Part shown: piece after piece, positions 59,820 through 64,000 of the stretch
Position numbering within the stretch: position 1 is the first letter of the stretch
Layout of the letters: every line of letters begins with the position of its first letter
Assembly (NCBI RefSeq): GCF_040802235.1
Contig: NC_133156.1
Span: 185,826,351 to 185,890,350 of the forward strand
DNA: 64,000 nucleotides
Reading direction: 5' to 3'
Origin: Manis javanica
Lineage: Eukaryota > Chordata > Mammalia > Pholidota > Manidae
Position numbers and translations under genes: made by a program
The notes under the pieces: generated by a model
What the model was told of the DNA's origin: nothing
The model's database searches: none
Seen by the model: only the letters and a program-made list of their open reading frames with translations

Positions 59820-60000
59820 ACCATGGTTAATAACACAGGTACTGGCACCACATTGTCTTGAGTCCAGCTCTATTTTCTAGCAGCATGACTGAGTTACTTA
59901 ATCTCTCTGTATCTTAGTTTTGCCACCTGTAAAATGGGGATGATAATTGTGCCTAACTCACAGGGACCTTGCGAGACTTACAAGAGTTAGTATTTTGAGA
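59820..60000 (+). mobile_element. MIR fragment
   Basis: 'ccatggttaataacacaggtactgg', 'ctagcagcatgactgagttacttaatctctctgtatcttagttttgccacctgtaaaatggggatgataa' and 'ttacaagagttagta' are sense MIR in order. Confidence 0.8.
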
Positions 60001-60002
60001 GG

Positions 60003-60037
60003 CACCAAGACTTGCCCATGGTTGGCAAGTCTTGGTG
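60003..60037. repeat. Perfect inverted repeat 1 (14-bp arms, 7-bp loop)
   Basis: Left arm 'caccaagacttgcc' at 60003-60016, loop 60017-60023, right arm 'ggcaagtcttggtg' at 60024-60037. The arms are exactly complementary. Confidence 0.97.
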
Positions 60038-60038
60038 A

Positions 60039-60069
60039 ATTCGAGGACAGTGAATTACTGTCCTCGAAT
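60039..60069. repeat. Perfect inverted repeat 2 (13-bp arms, 5-bp loop)
   Basis: Left arm 'attcgaggacagt' at 60039-60051, loop 'gaatt', right arm 'actgtcctcgaat' at 60057-60069. It starts one base after the first hairpin ends. The two hairpins have unrelated arm sequences. Confidence 0.97.
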
Positions 60070-63000
60070 GCCTATTCTACTTCTTTTCCCTGGAACCCCC
60101 TCTACTGCCTCCCAAAAGTTTGATAGGGTAAGTTATGCTTAGAAATATGAATTAAAAAAAATTGTTTGAACATTTCCACAAACTTCTGAAAGTAATAGAA
60201 GATAATAAATGGAGTCTCAGAAATCAGGTTGGAAATTATCAGCATCAAAGAAGACATCTGATACAGAGTCACTCAAATTTATGAATCTACTGACCAAATC
60301 CCTGAATGAAGGCTGGTGTAGAAATTCTGGTGAGCAGTATGGAGATGTGGCCATAGACCTAGAACTTCTTGTATTAGATCTCTCCTTGTAATTTACAGTG
60401 CTCTGTCTGACCTGGGGAGGCTGGGGTGGGTCTGGATTAAGCTAGATGTCACATTGCTGAGAAAGATAGGCTTAGAAGTATGGCTGGTTGTTTCCTTTGT
60501 TTTACTAGCAAATACAAACTGAATATTGACATTTGGCTGGCCCTAGCTCCCAAGCATTAAATGTGGTGTTTAGAGCCACCAAACACAGACGTACACACAT
60601 CTATAGAAGGGAACTGTGATTTCTAAAGTTCCTCGGTTTTCCTGATCTTTTCAGGAGTGAGTACTATCTATCAACACTTGAACTAACGGCACCCCAATCT
60701 CAGGCAAATGGAGTCCAATCAATCTCACCCTTTGCAATCAGAGATACAAAGGAGTGAAAACTTTTTGCCCCAGTCCTCTCTCATTAACTTTGGAGATGCA
60801 GATTAAAATTCATCCTTTGGTAGTATTTATTAGGTTTGTATGATCTGCTGGTCTGCTTTCCAAGAAGCATTCAGAACAAACAATGAGTTATAGCTAAAAC
60901 CTATGTGAGCAAGCAAGAGACCACATTAGAGGAGATAAAATTTAATTTTCATGTATCATAAATGAAATATCCATTAGGGACTTCTCAAATGACCTTCAGG
61001 TTCAGCAAATTCTGTATTAAAACTTCCAGGCAGGGGTGCTAGGCTGGATGACATGCATTTTAGGTACTGTAGAGGAGAAGGCCCAGCCAGCCACAGTAAA
61101 CAAATGTAACTAGTTTTGGAGAAATGCTATTGACAGTAAAATTCTAATTTTACTCCAGCTCCCAGAACAGATGTACCTCCGAGTCCATAGACTGCAATAC
61201 TTAACTGCAGCTACTCAGCTGTGACCTTCAGCCCCAGGCTCACTGCAATAAAATTTTCATGCAACCATATGGAAGAATATTTTAATAGAGATTTACTGTC
61301 AGTAACTGTCCCAAAGGAGCAAATAAGGAAGCTGTAACATATTGCGTACAGTAAATCAAGGGGACTTCAATGGAAAAACGAAACCTCCCGGAGGCAAGCA
61401 TCTTTAAAATTACAGGCAACACTTTGTACAAATATGTGTACAAAGGACTAGATATGCACTCAGTTAAGTAGCTCAAAATGGTTTCGATTTGCAGATATAT
61501 TTATTTAGAATTTATTTATTGGATTTTATAAGTGGCAAGCACTTACCTGTCAGGGCTGAATGCGTATGTATCTCCCTTCCCTGGGGCAAAACGGAAGTGA
61601 GGGAAGGGTGACTTTAACTGAAAATCTTACCCAGCCAGGGAATGTGGCAGGCAGCATTAAACTGTGCTCTCTCTTTAGCCAGGTTTACCTCAATTTGAAG
61701 TGAGGTATTAACCATAGGGACAAAATATTCCCTTAGCCAGTATATAAATACCCCTGGAAGAGTTACTTAAATGGTTAAAAATTCAGCTTAAACAATAACT
61801 GGGAAGACGTGTTGATTAAAGCTCCCAGTGGAGCAGAATACGTTCAGAGTCCTTTCCTTACATGGATGCTTGATTATACTTCAACCAACATTTTCAAATG
61901 TAAAAATGTCTCCTCTTTGTGAAGCTATAAAATGGCAGTTTTTATCTAAGTAGGTCTTGGGCTGGTCAGCATGCTCCTCTTCTCCTGACCCTGTGTTTAC
62001 CTGGAGACATAAATCCCAGCACAGGGCCACGGTTGAGCTAAGAAGGAGGGCTGGCCTCTAGCATGTCCCCTGCAGAACTCCAGTGCTTCAGCTCACTTCA
62101 TTACCACCACCATACCGTTCCCGTGCTTGGCTTCAGCCCTTCCTGGGAAGAGCATTTCAGCTTCAGGTAGTTGTTTCCTGAGGACAAACAGGCAGCCATC
62201 AACCCCTCTACTCAACTGATGGAAAAGCTAATGGGAGGGGCAGTAATTCAGAGATAAATAGACTGAACACTGCCCATGACAGTTCTTATTTTATGGCAGA
62301 GAGAAGGCCTAAACCCTAAAAAACTCATGTGTAGGAGATACAGCACAAATGCCTCATCCATGGTACATAATGAAGGAAGACGTCTTGACATCAAACCGAA
62401 AATCAAAATATCCAGGTGACCGTGAATAGGGGAATCAGGTGATAAATCTTGATGCTTTGCTAAATGCCTGTAAGTTGTCATATTTGACAAAGAGTGATAA
62501 CAATAGAAAAATTGTCATAGCTGATGAATGTGTCATAGGCATTCCATTCTTCTGTAGAAGTGGCCCTAGTTATTGTAAAACACAGGTAACATGCATGCAC
62601 GTACAGGTTTGAAACAGTTTAGTTTACATATTAAAAGTGGCTTGCATGACTAATCAGACCCTGGATGGATATTGTAATACAATAGAAAAAAAGCTTGAGA
62701 TGTTAGTTCATGCTATCAGATTAACGTATAAATCGAGTTACACAGTAAATGACCAGTTCAATACCCAAGTTTCCCAGTGTTTTAATTAACATACTTTTTT
62801 CACAGTTGGATATTGTATTCCCTGAATCCTCTAACTACACTCTATTTCACATTGAAGTTGAAGTTGAAACTAGAAATGCTACTCAAAAAAATTTTAGTTT
62901 GGGGGCCTAAATGTATGAATGATATATGTAGTTTGTTTCTTTGAGAGAAAGGTTGATTGGCATAAATCTCCAGTCTTTGCATTATTTGGCTAGGTCATGT

Positions 63001-64000
63001 TTAGAATCTTATTTTTTTTTCTTTATAAGGAATAGAATGGGCATGTAAAGACAATTTTCATCTGTGTTTGATTTCATGAATTTACCAAGAAGGGTGAGTC
63101 ATGTCTTATTTTTTTTATCCCATCTCTAAAACAAGTGATGTCAGAATGCTTACTCACTAAAGGCTTTTTCCCTCCAGCCTCCTGGAAGCCTCAGTGACCT
63201 TGGCTATCTCTGTACCCAAAGCTTTTGATAATCTTGGGCAGTCCATCTTGCCCCTCTGCTTTTCAACCCGCTCTCTCTTCTGGTTAGTTTCCTCTCTGTT
63301 CTCCACAGGTTCTATATTCAATTTGTCATTCCCTTGAGTCACATGGCTCCAGAAAAATTTATTTTCTTTCCTTTACATTTCTCCAAACCTTCATCAGCTT
63401 TTAAGACTCATTTCAGAGCTCCAGGTGCCCCAAACGATCCCATGGAACCATTTTAGGCCCATCACTAAATGCTAAAGGCCAATTTCCACTGAGTAGCTAA
63501 TACTTTCTGTGAGCATTAATAGTTGTTTAATAAATATCCATTGATAATGGATTTGTTGATCTTTTGACTTTCTCCTCTTTCTTTTCACAACTTTGCCACA
63601 TACTTCAGACTTGGACTTCCCCAGAGAACATGAAAGGATGTGTTCTGAAGGAATTTTTATTCTTATTCCTCTCACTAGGAGCATGCTAGATAGCTGCTGT
63701 TACTTATTGTAATTTTCCACCTATAGACATCATTTTGCAAGCGACAAATAATGAGAGCAAAGTATAATGAAGACACCCAACCAACAAACAGAATCTCCCA
63801 AATTGAAAGGAATATGCAGCTGGAATGAGTAAAATAACTTAATTACAAAAGTATTCATGATCAATAGTAAGCTCCTCACAGCTGGAAGCCATCAGAGAAT
63901 AACTCAAGAATCTGGGAGAGAGGATTTCTATAGAGGATGGAAGATTGGGTTCAATAATTTCAGGCTCTCTTCCAAATCTGAAATTCTGTGACAACTATCT
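60070..64000. other. Long repeat-poor stretch to the window end
   Basis: No gene or clear transposon. The 63,150-63,480 part is pyrimidine-rich and could be a very old L2 piece. The remainder looks unique and AT-rich. Nearly 4 kb without recognised repeats makes it another place to test for conserved noncoding elements. Confidence 0.35.

Noticed and set aside
60003..60069. Possible microRNA precursor
   Set aside because: Each stem is only 13-14 bp with a 5-7 base loop, far shorter than the roughly 30-bp stem Drosha/Dicer substrates need.
1..64000. CRISPR arrays, operons, ribosome-binding sites, prophages
   Set aside because: The window is mammalian nuclear DNA. The only regular repeats are microsatellites and transposons.

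Overview
The window is AT-rich, CpG-poor nuclear DNA of a placental mammal. It is an intergenic or intronic stretch in which I recognise no host protein-coding gene, tRNA or rRNA. The identification rests on a dense background of mammalian repeat fossils: LINE-1 (L1) of several ages, LINE-2 (L2), MIR, MLT1-type MaLR LTRs, MER5/MER20 and a longer hAT-Charlie DNA transposon. I see none of the abundant young SINEs of primates, rodents, carnivores, ruminants or horses. Two L1 copies look fairly recent. This fits a laurasiatherian whose genome lacks an active SINE. A pangolin is my best guess, made from memory of similar repeat text and not proven here.

Layout. 1-23.6 kb: old repeats (L1, L2, MIR, MER5, two MLT1 LTRs, simple repeats) separated by unique DNA; a short unnamed repeat occurs twice (5.29-5.42 and 6.89-7.03 kb). 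23.66-29.95 kb: one full-length L1 on the minus strand with 15-bp target-site duplications, a 5' UTR, a broken ORF1, a broken ORF2 and a 3' UTR. 30.8-34.9 kb: a (TTTA)n array, a composite two-part retroposon flanked by a single 11-bp duplication, then MER5, MIR and L2 pieces. 35.1-38.7 kb: a 5'-truncated L1 on the plus strand, closely related to the full-length one and carrying the same premature stop in ORF2. 38.8-44 kb: L2 and MIR fossils, then an abrupt 200-bp CpG-dense block at 43.86-44.06 kb. 44.9-52.5 kb: older L1 fragments in both orientations around a 1.4-kb hAT transposon fossil. 52.5-64 kb: mostly unique sequence with a few MIR/L2/L1 pieces, a TATA/CCAAT arrangement near 57.0 kb and two back-to-back perfect hairpins at 60.0 kb.

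No genes act together here. The only protein-coding material I recognise is retrotransposon and transposase wreckage. The points most worth a second look are the composite retroposon (31.23-31.91 kb), the twin hairpins (60.0 kb), the isolated CpG block (43.86 kb) and the ORF2 stop shared by the two young L1 copies. Repeat family names come from memory of consensus sequences; no search was run.
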